Shown: positions 1-9,231, counted from the first letter of the stretch. The stretch is 43,342 bases of DNA from Oscillospiraceae bacterium (GCA_900768125.1 CAAGBS010000046.1:1-43342), one strand, 5' to 3'. The notes: generated by a model not told the origin, from the letters alone. Numbers and translations are program-made.

Positions 1-805
1 AGATCATTGTTTTCAGCTGCTCTGTCGTGTAATCCGTACTTCTTCTGCCGCGACTGTAAAACAGCTCGTTCTTCATTCGTGTAACCAGCCCACGAATGCT
101 TTCACAGCGGGCGTTGTCATGACATCTGCCTCCGGCGCTGTTCATGCTCTGCTTTACTCCATACTCATTCAGCGCAGCTCTGTATGAAGCGCTTGTGTAC
201 TGGCTTCCGCGGTCGGAATGGAGTACCGCGCCGCAAAATTCGGGATACGCTGCCGCTGTATTTTCGACAGTTGCAGCGCATAACTCGGCTCTCATGTTGT
301 CGTCCATTGACAGCCCGATTGCAGTCAGGTCGTAACAATCAAATATCGCTAACACATATAGCTTGCCATTTTTAGCTTTGACTTCTGTGATATCCGTTAC
401 ACATTTGCTGAAAGGCTTGTCGGCTTTAAAATTGCGTTTCAGCAGGTCGTCTGACTTTCTTGCTTCACGGTCCGCTTTCGTAATTCCATTCGGTTTTCGG
501 TTTGGTCTGTGCGTTATTCCGATGGCTGTCATCACGCGGTATACCGTGGTTTCACTTGGTGTTCCGGAATCTGGATATTTAAGGAGCAGCGCCTTATGCA
601 TTCGCTCCCGACCATATGTATCGTTACATTCGTTCTCATGGACTATCTCCATCATTTTTGCCGCCAGTTCTTCGTGCTTCCAGGGTTTACTACGATTTTT
701 CAGATATTTGTGAAATTCCTGACGTGTCACTTTCAGCGCTTTGCAGCAGAATGAAATCCTGCCTTTTGCGCCCCCATCGCAGGTTTTGAGCGCAATGAAC
801 TTCAT
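1..805 (-). CDS. IS3-family transposase OrfB (DDE integrase core, 3'-truncated by window)
   Basis: Read on the minus strand from the ATG at 805, the frame stays open to position 1, giving about 268 residues. It contains an HTH_21-like segment (HEELAAKMMEIVHE) and an rve integrase core with the catalytic triad visible: the first Asp in VTDITEVKAKNGKLY, the second in LHSDRGSQYTS, and the Glu in CHDNARCES. It is one of two parts of an IS3 transposase. OrfB lies in the -1 frame relative to orfA, so the active OrfAB enzyme is expected from frameshifting at 841-847; the ATG at 805 could give free OrfB. The last residues are missing only because the window ends. Confidence 0.9.
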   Translation of the reverse strand, partial: MKFIALKTCDGGAKGRISFCCKALKVTRQEFHKYLKNRSKPWKHEELAAKMMEIVHENECNDTYGRERMHKALLLKYPDSGTPSETTVYRVMTAIGITHRPNRKPNGITKADREARKSDDLLKRNFKADKPFSKCVTDITEVKAKNGKLYVLAIFDCYDLTAIGLSMDDNMRAELCAATVENTAAAYPEFCGAVLHSDRGSQYTSASYRAALNEYGVKQSMNSAGGRCHDNARCESIRGLVTRMKNELFYSRGRRSTDYTTEQLKTMI

Positions 806-819
806 TCGCTCCTGCTTGT

Positions 820-1134
820 TTACTTCCGACGGCTCGCGGCGAAAAAAGCTGCCGCCTCATTCAAAAAATCCCTTTCCTCCTGAAGCCGTTTGTTTTCCTT
901 ATTCAGCCGCTTTACCTCGCTTCGCAGCTGCCGGATCTCCTCAGCCAGACTCATTGCGTTTTCGGGGGTTCGCTCCTCTATGTCCAGGTCGCCGTTCTTT
1001 GCCGCCTGCACCCACCCGTACAGCGTTCCGTACGGTATCTTCAGTTCCTCGCCGGCTCGCTTTACTCCTATTTCCAGCGCCAGCTTTACTGACTGCTCCT
1101 TGTAGCTCCTGTCGTATTTCTTTGCTTCTGACAT
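820..1134 (-). CDS. IS3-family transposase OrfA (HTH_Tnp_1 type)
   Basis: This 104-residue protein begins at the ATG at 1134, placed 8 nt after an AAGG box; a GTG three codons upstream is the alternative. The N-terminal half is a DNA-binding helix-turn-helix (KKYDRSYKEQSVKLALEIG, then GTLYGWVQAAKNG). The C-terminal half is a leucine-rich coiled coil (LAEEIRQLRSEVKRLNKENK), as used for dimerisation in IS3-family OrfA. It recognises the element ends and regulates transposition. The reading frame ends in the same stretch that carries the slippery heptamer leading into orfB. Confidence 0.9.
   Translation of the reverse strand: MSEAKKYDRSYKEQSVKLALEIGVKRAGEELKIPYGTLYGWVQAAKNGDLDIEERTPENAMSLAEEIRQLRSEVKRLNKENKRLQEERDFLNEAAAFFAASRRK
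841..847 (-). other. Programmed -1 ribosomal frameshift site (T_TTT_TTC)
   Basis: On the minus strand the six T residues and the following C form a canonical X_XXY_YYZ heptamer in phase with the orfA codons (GCT TTT TTC). Slipping back one base places the ribosome directly in the orfB frame. The OrfAB transposase of IS3 elements is made this way; the more familiar heptamer in the family is A_AAA_AAG. Confidence 0.75.
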
Positions 1135-1155
1135 GTCCTTCACCTTCCTGATTTT

Positions 1156-1184
1156 AGTATATTCTTTTGAGCGTGTGGTGTCAA
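1156..1184 (-). promoter_or_regulatory. Sigma-A promoter of the IS3 element
   Basis: The minus strand carries TTGACA (1184-1179), a 17-bp spacer and TATACT (1161-1156), immediately inside the probable IS terminus and 22 bp before the orfA start. Confidence 0.8.
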
Positions 1185-1254
1185 GTTTTATTATACAACA
1201 TCAGCCCTTTTTCTGCATTTCTATTTTACCATAAACAACCATGAACAGCGCAAT

Positions 1255-1296
1255 AAAAAAACAGCCGGAACATATCATAAAATACATTCCGGCTGT
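1255..1296 (-). terminator. Rho-independent terminator of the dockerin gene
   Basis: A 10-bp perfect stem ACAGCCGGAA/TTCCGGCTGT (1261-1270 with 1287-1296) with a 16-nt loop is followed on the minus strand by a T run (1260-1255). It lies 13 bp after the stop codon of the gene at 1309. Confidence 0.85.
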
Positions 1297-1308
1297 TGAA
1301 TATCCGTA

Positions 1309-4300
1309 TCAGAATCTGATGATCCACTTTAGAATATCTGATGCGTCAAGAGCGTTTACAGTACCGTCATTGTTGAAGTCGCCCATAAGGGAATTTTCCC
1401 CCTGGGATAATCCGATGACGTCTTTCAGCACAGCTGACGCGTCAAGGGCGTTAAGCGCGCCATCGTTGTTGATGTCGCCGGGCATATCGCTAAATTCGCA
1501 CACCATGACGACATATTCGCCTGCGGAATCAGCGCCCGAAATAGTTGCAGCGCCGTCCCCGCCAAGCTTTGTGCAGCCATGGAATATCAGTTTCCCGTCA
1601 ACCAGTTTATATATGTTCGCAAACTGACCTGTAAGTTCCCTGCGGAAATTGAGTTTCAGGTCTGCCGGGATTTTTGTGCCGGAAACCCTGAGATCAGCGC
1701 CGAATATGCCGCGCAGGGCGCTTCTGTCGGCTCCGCCGGGGAACGCCAGGAGCTCTGCCGCAGTAACTTCGGTTATCCTAGAGCCGTCTGTCAGCCAGCT
1801 CTTTAAGCTGTCCGCAACGAACTCTATATGGAGCTTCTTTCCTGCGATAACTCTGATGACGTCAGCCGGAACTTCATATGCGCCGTTGAGCATGATTTTT
1901 ACCGTGCCTCCGTCCTGACGCTTAGCAAGTTCGACAGATATTTCCGCCCAGCTCATCGATTTACCATCGATAGAAGGTCTGGGTTCTGTATCCGGCCTTG
2001 TCGGTCTGACAGAACCGCCTGAACCTCCCGAACCGCCGGACTGAGCCTTACGCGTAAATGTTGCCGATGTAACGGAGCTTTTAGCTTCTCCGACAAAAGC
2101 AACTGCCTTTATCGTTGTTGTTGCCGTTATCGTGAATTTTTCGGCGTATTTTGTGGATAAAGCAGTGGGTTCCGTGCCATCGGTAGTGTAATAAATCGCT
2201 GCGCCTTCCTGCGCCGTAATGCTTATCTCGCAGTATCCGCTGAACGAACCTCCATTCGGAGTTATCACAGGAGCGTCCGGCGCTGAAATACTTATGGTGA
2301 ACAATGCGGAAGCGATCGCACTGTCGTGGTAATATTCCCTGACAGCGATTGCCTTTACGGTCGCGTTATTCGTGATGGTGAAAGGCGCTGTGTATTTAAC
2401 GCTGTCCCTGGTCGGGTCGGTGCCGTCGGTGGTGTAGTGAATCTCTGCGCCTTCGGTTGCGCAGGTGATCGTGACAGTCTGCGGACCGGCAAAATTACCG
2501 CCGTTCGGTGTAATGACCGGAGTTTGGACTGCATTAAGCGCAGGCGTTATCACATAACCGCATACCGTACATATCTCAGATGTTGTTTCGGTAGCTGCGC
2601 CTCCTGAAATATGCGCGGACTTTACGCCTGCAATACCGCAGTCTGTGCATACGCGCCAGTGTCCGTCCTTGTCAGATTTCCATTCCCTTGACCATTTGTG
2701 GGCAGATACTATGACTTCAGCAGAACCCTCTCCTGCCTTGTAAAATTCGTTTGCCGCCGTTTTTGCGCTGACGGTGATGACGGTTTCCTCTTCCAGTCCG
2801 TCCGGGATAACGAAACTTCCGCCGGAAATTGATGTTTTGGTGCCGCCTACAGTGTAGAACAGCTTCGCAGCGGGAATATCGCTGAACTTTGTATTGTTGG
2901 GGTTAACCGCAGAAACGGTTACGGTTATCTTTGTGCCCGATACTGCGGAGAACGGATCAGTGGTGACTTTCACAACAGGAACTGCCTTTTTGAACGATAC
3001 CTCGACTTCCCGTGTGAGTTTATTGCCATTAAGCCCTTTTATGCCCGAAAGGTCGTAGTTTTCATCGTCAAAGGTAATGAACGCCTTGAACTTTCTGCTT
3101 TTAGAATTGGGGACAGCACTGCTGTTCGTCCATTCCCAGCCCTCGGTCAGTTCTGCGTCCTTGAGCGCCTTTCCGTACTCAACGGAAGCAGACGGTTCTA
3201 CGATAACGGGTTTCGCCTTTGCAATGAAAATGGTGCATTTTGCTGACTTGCCGATGAGGTAATCATAATGACTGCCGACATACTTGACCAAGATGACGTG
3301 ATCCTTTGCGGCGGTCAGCGGATAATTTATCTCTGCCTTGACCTTGAAGTCGGTCATGTCAATATAAAGAACGCCTATATCTTCACCATCGAGAGTAAGA
3401 CCGAGCCTGTTTCCGGCAACGGATTCAGTCCCGACGCCAAGCTTTACGCCATCGAGGAACAGCTCAAAATCCTCCGCTTTAACGCCGGCGACAGAGAGTT
3501 TTGCGAGCACGCTGTTCCAGTTATCGCTGCTTTCCGGAGCGGAAAGCACATCGAATGTGAAGTGCAGAGTTTCCCTGTAAGCAGGCGCTTTATCAGTGTT
3601 TTCAAGCGTCAGCTTATACTTTACGCCAACGGTGTATTTGTTCGTTCTGAAAGCGGCAAGTTCCGGATAATACAGGATTTTCGGGGTGTTTGTCTCCTTG
3701 ACCCAGCTTCCGCCAAGGGACTTCAGGATACCCGCAGATGTCAATGCTGAGGTGTCAAGACCGTTGCCGAATTTCTGTCTTCCGGCAATGTCGATGTTGT
3801 ATAAGCAATTTGTGATACTTCCGTTTGTATTTTCACCGACAGCGGCGCCGGCGCACATGGAAACGGTGCTCTCTATCGTGCCGCTGTTGGAGCCGCAGAT
3901 ACCTCCGCCTACCTTATCGGAGGATATCTTTCCTGAGAAGAAACAGTCCCTGATCGTTCCGGAGCTGCTTCCGCAGATACCGCCTGCAGTTCTGCCGGAA
4001 ACGACAACGTTATCCACGGCGCAGTTTTCGATCGTTCCGCCATCGTTGACTGCACAGATGCCTCCGCTTACAGTACCGTTTGCGAAGGACGAATCAGCCA
4101 GCTTGATGTTGCTTATCGTGCCGCCGTTCATATAGCCGAACAGTCCGGCATGATCAGCGCCGGACGTTTTCAGTCCGAATATCGTGTGACAGTTGCCGTC
4201 GAACGTTCCGCTGAAAGGATTATCCGCTGTGCCGATGGGAGTCCATTCTGCGCCTTTCATATCGATGTCATCAGTCAGGACCGCGCTTATGTCTTCTCCG

Positions 4301-6756
4301 CTGTTGACGCTGTTCGCAAACCACAGCATATTCAATTCAGTGGACAGTTCATACTGACCCTTGCTGTTCTTTGGGGGAATGTCAAACTCTCCGCACACTT
4401 TGCACCTGCCGTTGTCGCCAATGTCATGAGGCTTTTTGGTTTTGGTGCTGTCATTGGTGTAGCTTACGCAGGGGGTAGTCTTGTAGACCGTTTCACCGCT
4501 GAACTGCGGGTAATCCTGCGTATTGATGGTCTGGAACCACACCGCTTTATCCAAACCGTTGTTTAGCGCATAGGTAAGCTCGCCGCTTTTGAACTGCGCC
4601 TCTGTCATTGCGTCATCGGCAGCCTTGCCGCTGATTGCATAAGAAACGGAAGCGCTGTTTTTACCATCGGAGAACATATCGCTGTCAGCGGTATAGCAGC
4701 GGTCCAGAGTTACCTCTCCGGCAGAAGTGCCTGCAAAACCCGCGGTGGAAGTTCCCGCCAGCGTGTTGTCATAGCTGCCGCAGGAATCGAATGTAACGCC
4801 GTTTGTGCCGACGAAGCCGCACATTGCTGCGGCAGATTCTTTACCGCTGAAATCACAGCCGCTCACGATAAGTTTGCTTATTGCAGCTCCATCTTCATAG
4901 CCGAACAGTCCGGCATGATCAGCGCCGGACGATTTCAGCCCGGATATCGTGTGAGAGTTGCCGTCGAACGTTCCGCTGAACGGATCGTTCTCCGTGCCGA
5001 TGGGAGTCCAGTTGTAACCGGTATAAGCGGAGAAATCAAGATCTGCAGTAAGTTTTGCTTTGGCGTTGGTATGATCATCGGCGTCTATGCCGCCGTTTAT
5101 CAGCCTTGCAAACCATGCCAGTTCTCCCGGCTCGCTTATCAGGTACCAGCCGTTTTCCTCAGTCGGCTTTTCAAGTATGAAATCGCAGCAGTCATCGCAA
5201 TACTGAGTATTTTCATCGTGGTTGTGGTAGGTCTTGCCTCTGTAAACACGGTTCGCCTCGTTGATCGCAGTCGGGAGTTTGTCATTGCCTATCTTGAACC
5301 CCCACGTCTGCGAACTTCCGTTGAGCCTGTATGCAATCTCGGCGAAGTTATCGGTATCGTTCAGGACGTAACAGTTGCCTGTTTTTCCATTGCCGGAAGC
5401 CGCGATCGGAGCGCTGTTTCCGAGCGAGATGTCATATATGTACGAATCGGTTATAGTTCCTTCATTGATTCCTGCAATTCCGCCTGCATCAGCGGTGCTG
5501 CTGAATATGCAGTTTACAACGCCGACGTTCGATACTTCTGCGCCGCTGCCGATCATGCCGAACAGTCCGACCAGCTCTGTGGAGTTTTCTTTCACAAGAC
5601 CGCTGATGATATGTCCCTTGCCGTCAAACGTGCCTGTGAACGGCTTGGTTTCTGTTCCTATCGGAGTCCAGATAATGCGCTTCTGTGCGCTGATATCCTC
5701 GTTCACGGTGATGTTGTTCGCGAGTTCAGCCTTAATACTGCTGTCGGTGTTATTTACATAGGCTGAGAACCAGTAAAGCTCTTGTATCGTGCTTATCTGA
5801 TATATGCCGTTTTCCTGCTTTGGCTTTTTGACGCACTTGGGGCAGTTTTCTTCAGTTGTACCGCCGGTATGGTTATGCCAGCCGAGGTTAGTGTAATCCT
5901 TGATGACCTTGTTGGCGGAAGTCAGCACACGGGGATAAACGTCGCCTCCGATAGTCTGACCCCAGACTTCCTGTGTACTGCCATCTGGCAGCGTATTCAG
6001 CAGTTCGGCAACCTCGCCGCTCTGGAACTGCTTCTCCGTTCTGGCGTTTATGTCGTCTGTAGAATCGCTCTGGAAATAGCAATTTACGATGGTGGCTCCG
6101 TTGGCTATTCCGTTGGTATTTGTTCCGGATACCGTTCCTATGAAGAAGCAGTTAGAAATCTCGCTTTCTTTTGAGTAACCCGCGATACCGCCGACGTATT
6201 CACCGCCGCTGAACTTTCCGACAACGCCGAGGTTCTTTATTATAGCCGGATTGCTGAACCTACTTACATAGCCGAAAAGCCCGGCATATTCCAGAGAGGG
6301 GTCGTTTACAGTCAGGTTCGTAATAACGTGACCTCTGCCGTCAAATTCCCCTTGGAATGCTTTATCTTTAGTTCCGATAGGCGTCCATTCAATGCCGTTC
6401 ATGTTGATATCGGCGGTGAGGACTGCGTCCTGATTACCATTGACCCTGTTTACATGGTCGGCAAGCCACAGCAGTTCGCTGGGGGTGCCTATCTGATATA
6501 CGCCTTCGTTATCCTTCGCAGGCTCCTGCGGATTAACAGTACCGCATATCGGGCATGCTGCCGAGCCCAGATGATTGTGATACTGTTCAGCAAAGTTTAT
6601 CACTTCATTGCTGCCGTCATTGCCGATTTTCCTGTATGCCGTGGGGAGAGGATCGACGGGTTCGCCTTCGCTGTTGGCTACCACCTGCCCCCATACGTTA
6701 TCATTACCGTTGTCGGTAAAATACTTATTCATCAGGAGCGACCTTGCCGCTTGCAA
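1309..6756 (-). CDS. C-terminal part of giant GLUG-repeat, chitobiase-like and dockerin protein (frame 2)
   Basis: This open frame of 1815 codons is the downstream part of a secreted modular protein. It has about four modules of roughly 200-250 residues, each opening with an HNH/CxxC-type link (HNHLGSAACPICG, HNHTGGTTEENCPKC, HNHDENTQYCDDC, HDIGDNGRCKVC) followed by GLUG-type beta-helix repeats (WTPIGT, FDGxxHxIxGL, AGLFGY). Next come Ig/MBG-like segments, two chitobiase C-terminal-like domains (from about residues 1410 and 1494, each with YYTTDGT or HYTTDGT), a Ser/Gly linker near 1575, and a C-terminal type I dockerin (about 1760-1815) with two calcium loops, GDINNDGALNALDAS and GDFNNDGTVNALDAS. 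It has no signal peptide or ribosome binding site of its own. Its first dozen residues read out of phase before homology to the other modules begins, so it is a continuation of the upstream frame rather than an independent gene. The dockerin implies docking to a cohesin on a scaffoldin or the cell surface; the ligand of the GLUG part is unknown. Confidence 0.85.
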   Translation of the reverse strand: MQAARSLLMNKYFTDNGNDNVWGQVVANSEGEPVDPLPTAYRKIGNDGSNEVINFAEQYHNHLGSAACPICGTVNPQEPAKDNEGVYQIGTPSELLWLADHVNRVNGNQDAVLTADINMNGIEWTPIGTKDKAFQGEFDGRGHVITNLTVNDPSLEYAGLFGYVSRFSNPAIIKNLGVVGKFSGGEYVGGIAGYSKESEISNCFFIGTVSGTNTNGIANGATIVNCYFQSDSTDDINARTEKQFQSGEVAELLNTLPDGSTQEVWGQTIGGDVYPRVLTSANKVIKDYTNLGWHNHTGGTTEENCPKCVKKPKQENGIYQISTIQELYWFSAYVNNTDSSIKAELANNITVNEDISAQKRIIWTPIGTETKPFTGTFDGKGHIISGLVKENSTELVGLFGMIGSGAEVSNVGVVNCIFSSTADAGGIAGINEGTITDSYIYDISLGNSAPIAASGNGKTGNCYVLNDTDNFAEIAYRLNGSSQTWGFKIGNDKLPTAINEANRVYRGKTYHNHDENTQYCDDCCDFILEKPTEENGWYLISEPGELAWFARLINGGIDADDHTNAKAKLTADLDFSAYTGYNWTPIGTENDPFSGTFDGNSHTISGLKSSGADHAGLFGYEDGAAISKLIVSGCDFSGKESAAAMCGFVGTNGVTFDSCGSYDNTLAGTSTAGFAGTSAGEVTLDRCYTADSDMFSDGKNSASVSYAISGKAADDAMTEAQFKSGELTYALNNGLDKAVWFQTINTQDYPQFSGETVYKTTPCVSYTNDSTKTKKPHDIGDNGRCKVCGEFDIPPKNSKGQYELSTELNMLWFANSVNSGEDISAVLTDDIDMKGAEWTPIGTADNPFSGTFDGNCHTIFGLKTSGADHAGLFGYMNGGTISNIKLADSSFANGTVSGGICAVNDGGTIENCAVDNVVVSGRTAGGICGSSSGTIRDCFFSGKISSDKVGGGICGSNSGTIESTVSMCAGAAVGENTNGSITNCLYNIDIAGRQKFGNGLDTSALTSAGILKSLGGSWVKETNTPKILYYPELAAFRTNKYTVGVKYKLTLENTDKAPAYRETLHFTFDVLSAPESSDNWNSVLAKLSVAGVKAEDFELFLDGVKLGVGTESVAGNRLGLTLDGEDIGVLYIDMTDFKVKAEINYPLTAAKDHVILVKYVGSHYDYLIGKSAKCTIFIAKAKPVIVEPSASVEYGKALKDAELTEGWEWTNSSAVPNSKSRKFKAFITFDDENYDLSGIKGLNGNKLTREVEVSFKKAVPVVKVTTDPFSAVSGTKITVTVSAVNPNNTKFSDIPAAKLFYTVGGTKTSISGGSFVIPDGLEEETVITVSAKTAANEFYKAGEGSAEVIVSAHKWSREWKSDKDGHWRVCTDCGIAGVKSAHISGGAATETTSEICTVCGYVITPALNAVQTPVITPNGGNFAGPQTVTITCATEGAEIHYTTDGTDPTRDSVKYTAPFTITNNATVKAIAVREYYHDSAIASALFTISISAPDAPVITPNGGSFSGYCEISITAQEGAAIYYTTDGTEPTALSTKYAEKFTITATTTIKAVAFVGEAKSSVTSATFTRKAQSGGSGGSGGSVRPTRPDTEPRPSIDGKSMSWAEISVELAKRQDGGTVKIMLNGAYEVPADVIRVIAGKKLHIEFVADSLKSWLTDGSRITEVTAAELLAFPGGADRSALRGIFGADLRVSGTKIPADLKLNFRRELTGQFANIYKLVDGKLIFHGCTKLGGDGAATISGADSAGEYVVMVCEFSDMPGDINNDGALNALDASAVLKDVIGLSQGENSLMGDFNNDGTVNALDASDILKWIIRF

Positions 6757-6760
6757 AATC
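6725..6760 (-). other. Frameshift junction inside the giant dockerin gene
   Basis: The upstream frame reads FASGKVA and then stops after PDE. The downstream frame resumes with LLMNKYFTDN and WGQVV. In the other modules this stretch is continuous (FQSGEVAELLN then WGQTI; FKSGELTYALNN; DSGELAWKLN). Adding one base after GTCGC on the minus strand restores a single open frame, so a one-base deletion or a sequencing error near 6740 splits the gene. Confidence 0.8.
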
Positions 6761-8830
6761 CTCTGCGGTCATTGCGGAGCAGCTGATACCGGGCAGGGTT
6801 TCCTCATTTTCTGCAAGGCAGTAGTTGGTATTCAGCTTGCCTTTGTCGTTACCGCTGATTTCGCCGACGAACTGATTTATCTTAGTTGTGTTGTCGGTTC
6901 CCTCGAGTTTGACGTTGTAAGTGAAACAGCCTGCCACAAAGTCGTAAACTACGCCGTTGTTGCCGTAATACGCGCCTACAATTCCTCCAACGTATGTATC
7001 CGCCTTGAAATAGCTGTCAACAATGCCAACGCCTTTTATCTGAGGAGCGCCCTGCGCTTTTCCGAACAGACCCGCATAATCCCCGCTGTCAACGTACAGA
7101 CCGGAAATCGTATGACCGTTGCCGTTGAAAATGCCGTTGAAATAAAATCTTTCCGTGCCGATAGGCGTATTGCCGATAGGCGTCCACTTTATAGGAGCAG
7201 CTACCTGAACGTTTCCGTTTGAGTCCAGAAGATTTTCATTGAAAACTATATCGTTCATGAGGGTGGCTGTTATAGTCTTATTTTCGTCGTTGACCAGTTT
7301 TGCCAGTCCGAGAAGCTCGTGGTAGTTGGTTATTTCATAATGAGGAGTACCAGAATAGTTTCTGGAAACGGGATAATAAGGATCCCACGCAACTCCGCGG
7401 CAGTCGTCGCAGTCGATCTGGTCTGCACTTCCGTGGTTGTGATAGCCTGTTTTAGAGGGATAAACCGCATACCTGGCGTCGCCGAAAGTGGGGTATTTAT
7501 CACTGCCAAGGTTCTGCACCCAGCAGTTGGCATAGCCGTTCTCTTCGGATTTATCGCTTTTCAGGTTCAGTTTCCACGCAAGTTCGCCGGAATCAACCTG
7601 ATCTTTTGTAAAGGTTAATGCAGTTTGATTTGATTCGTTGGGCCTAAATGTAGTTGTTTGTTCCCTTTTGCCGCTTTCGCTGAACGGAAGAGTATTCTCA
7701 AGATAGAACAGGCAACGCTTCCCGGCAAAATATGAAGAATAGTTCATCAGCTGCGGAGCAATACTGCCATCATTATATGCGACGTTTCCTATGTTGTAGG
7801 AATATTTGGGACTGATTTTTGCGGTCCCGACAAGACCCGCAACATCGTTATCGCCGGAAACATCGCCTGTGTTGTAGATATATCTGATGGGGTTTTCATT
7901 TCCTCCATCTCCATATCCCAGAACACCGCCGACGCTCGTTTCGCCTTTAACAGTACCATCGTTATGGCAATACCAGATCCTTGCAACGCCGCTGCCTGCA
8001 TAACCGACTACGCCGCCGACGAAATTCTTTCCGGTGACAGTCGCCGCGCTGGAACTGTAAAGGATAGTGCCTCTGCATTCGCTTGCGATACCGCCGACTC
8101 TGTCGCCCGTGCCGATGACGGTCACATCTGACCCGACAGTACAATTTGTTATGGTATAGTACATTTCATAAACATTATTCTCATAACTGCCGAACAAACC
8201 ACCGACGTAATTTTCTCCACGCACGATAGTATTTTCGATCTTTACATTATCGGCAGACAGGCTGCTGTTATATAAGCCGTCGCCTGAAAGCACGCCGACA
8301 TTATCTCCGCCCTTAACAAAGCTGTCGGTGATGGTCAGGTTTTTAAAGCTGCCTTGTTTCAAAGAAGCATACAAACCTGCCTTCCCGCTCTCATTGATGT
8401 AAAGACCGCTGATTGTGTGATTATCGCCATTAAGGTTGGTTTTACAAAAAACATCATCTGAGATCGGCGTCCAGCAAACGATGCTGTCTGAAGCGTCCAA
8501 TGGTTCGCCGCTTTCTTTATCAATTCTGTTCAGAAGGCCATCGTTGATGACGATATTTTTCTTTAGTATTGCATATTTCGTTTCGCTTTTTTTCATGACC
8601 GCAAAGAGCTGTTCTGCAGTGGTTATCTCATAAGGAGAATCCTGGCTGCCATCGCCGCTGATGTTTGAGTCATCCGCTGTGATAGTGCTGTGCCATGTTT
8701 CGTTCTCTGCATATGCAGTCACTCCGCGCGCTATCCCCGGAAAAGTATCCGCCGGGAAGTATGACGCAGCGCCTGCCGCAACAACGAACGCCGTTATTCC
8801 GCATAACGCACGTTTAAGTACTGTTTTCAA
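6725..8830 (-). CDS. N-terminal part of giant GLUG-repeat/dockerin protein, with signal peptide (frame 1)
   Basis: The best start is the TTG at 8830, six bases after a GGAGGT box; the frame is open upstream to an ATG at 8905, but that codon has no ribosome binding site and precedes a poor export signal. From the TTG the product is about 701 residues. It begins with a signal peptide (LKTVLKRALCGITAFVVAAG, probable cleavage after VTAYA). Then come GLUG-type repeats with TPIS or TPIG, NGDNHTISGLYI and NGNGHTISGLYV, AGLFGKA, VGGLFGSY and VGGIVGAY, interrupted by a YHNH..CDDC link. These repeats form right-handed beta-helices in other surface proteins. The frame ends early at 6725, where an apparent one-base deletion shifts the gene into the 1309-6756 frame. 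Repaired, the protein would be about 2500 residues. Confidence 0.85.
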   Translation of the reverse strand: MKTVLKRALCGITAFVVAAGAASYFPADTFPGIARGVTAYAENETWHSTITADDSNISGDGSQDSPYEITTAEQLFAVMKKSETKYAILKKNIVINDGLLNRIDKESGEPLDASDSIVCWTPISDDVFCKTNLNGDNHTISGLYINESGKAGLYASLKQGSFKNLTITDSFVKGGDNVGVLSGDGLYNSSLSADNVKIENTIVRGENYVGGLFGSYENNVYEMYYTITNCTVGSDVTVIGTGDRVGGIASECRGTILYSSSAATVTGKNFVGGVVGYAGSGVARIWYCHNDGTVKGETSVGGVLGYGDGGNENPIRYIYNTGDVSGDNDVAGLVGTAKISPKYSYNIGNVAYNDGSIAPQLMNYSSYFAGKRCLFYLENTLPFSESGKREQTTTFRPNESNQTALTFTKDQVDSGELAWKLNLKSDKSEENGYANCWVQNLGSDKYPTFGDARYAVYPSKTGYHNHGSADQIDCDDCRGVAWDPYYPVSRNYSGTPHYEITNYHELLGLAKLVNDENKTITATLMNDIVFNENLLDSNGNVQVAAPIKWTPIGNTPIGTERFYFNGIFNGNGHTISGLYVDSGDYAGLFGKAQGAPQIKGVGIVDSYFKADTYVGGIVGAYYGNNGVVYDFVAGCFTYNVKLEGTDNTTKINQFVGEISGNDKGKLNTNYCLAENEETLPGISCSAMTAEDFASGKVAPDE

Positions 8831-8925
8831 ATCATTACCTCCATATATGCGCCTGCCATTTTCAGACAGGCTGTCGTACAATTTTCCTACTTTGTTACAA
8901 AACACAGCAGGAACTTTACATGCAC

Positions 8926-8954
8926 ATTATACACCAAATCCGCAGTCTTGTCAA
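8926..8954 (-). promoter_or_regulatory. Consensus sigma-A promoter of the dockerin gene
   Basis: Perfect TTGACA (8954-8949), 17-bp spacer, perfect TATAAT (8931-8926) on the minus strand. This predicts a leader of about 90 nt before the TTG start at 8830. Confidence 0.85.
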
Positions 8955-9231
8955 TAGATTTCTTCCAACCTGGAACGAAAATAGTGACAACCATTCTATC
9001 ACGGTTATGCTGTTGCCGCTGATGTGATATAAAGCCGTAACAGTTCCTAAAAAGTGATATAAAACTCAGGGGCAGTCACTGTCGTTCAATTGAACAGTCA
9101 GCTCCTTGTCAATTTGAACGATTCGCCATTGCAGATTTTGTGATCCGGAGAAAGAAAAGAATAATGCAAATATGCCAAAACAAAATCCACAGGAGTACTT
9201 TCGGTTCGTTCCTGCTTATCACAGTATCAGT
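8955..9231. other. Non-coding stretch with a short palindrome
   Basis: No convincing gene is seen. It holds two copies of GTGATATAAA (near 9024 and 9054), a perfect 12-bp palindrome GTTCAATTGAAC (9084-9095) and a related half site CAATTTGAAC about 25 bp to its right. These lie 130 bp or more upstream of the dockerin promoter and could be regulator sites, but nothing ties them to a known protein. Confidence 0.4.

Larger units (their letters stand above)
1..1200 (-). mobile_element. IS3-family insertion sequence, 5' part (truncated by window edge)
   Basis: A minus-strand element reads from a probable terminus at 1200 (TGTTG on the minus strand; IS3 elements usually start TG and end CA) into orfA and an overlapping orfB that runs off the window at position 1. 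The orfA/orfB layout, a leucine-zipper-like HTH in OrfA, the DDE integrase core in OrfB and the frameshift site are all typical of the IS3 family. The far inverted repeat lies outside, so neither full length nor target duplication can be measured. The element sits just downstream of the terminator of the giant dockerin gene and does not interrupt a recognisable gene. Confidence 0.88.

Noticed and set aside
1309..6756. The 1815-codon frame as an independent gene
   Set aside because: No ribosome binding site, signal peptide or promoter at its start, and its first codons are out of phase with the module homology; treated as the downstream half of a frameshifted gene.
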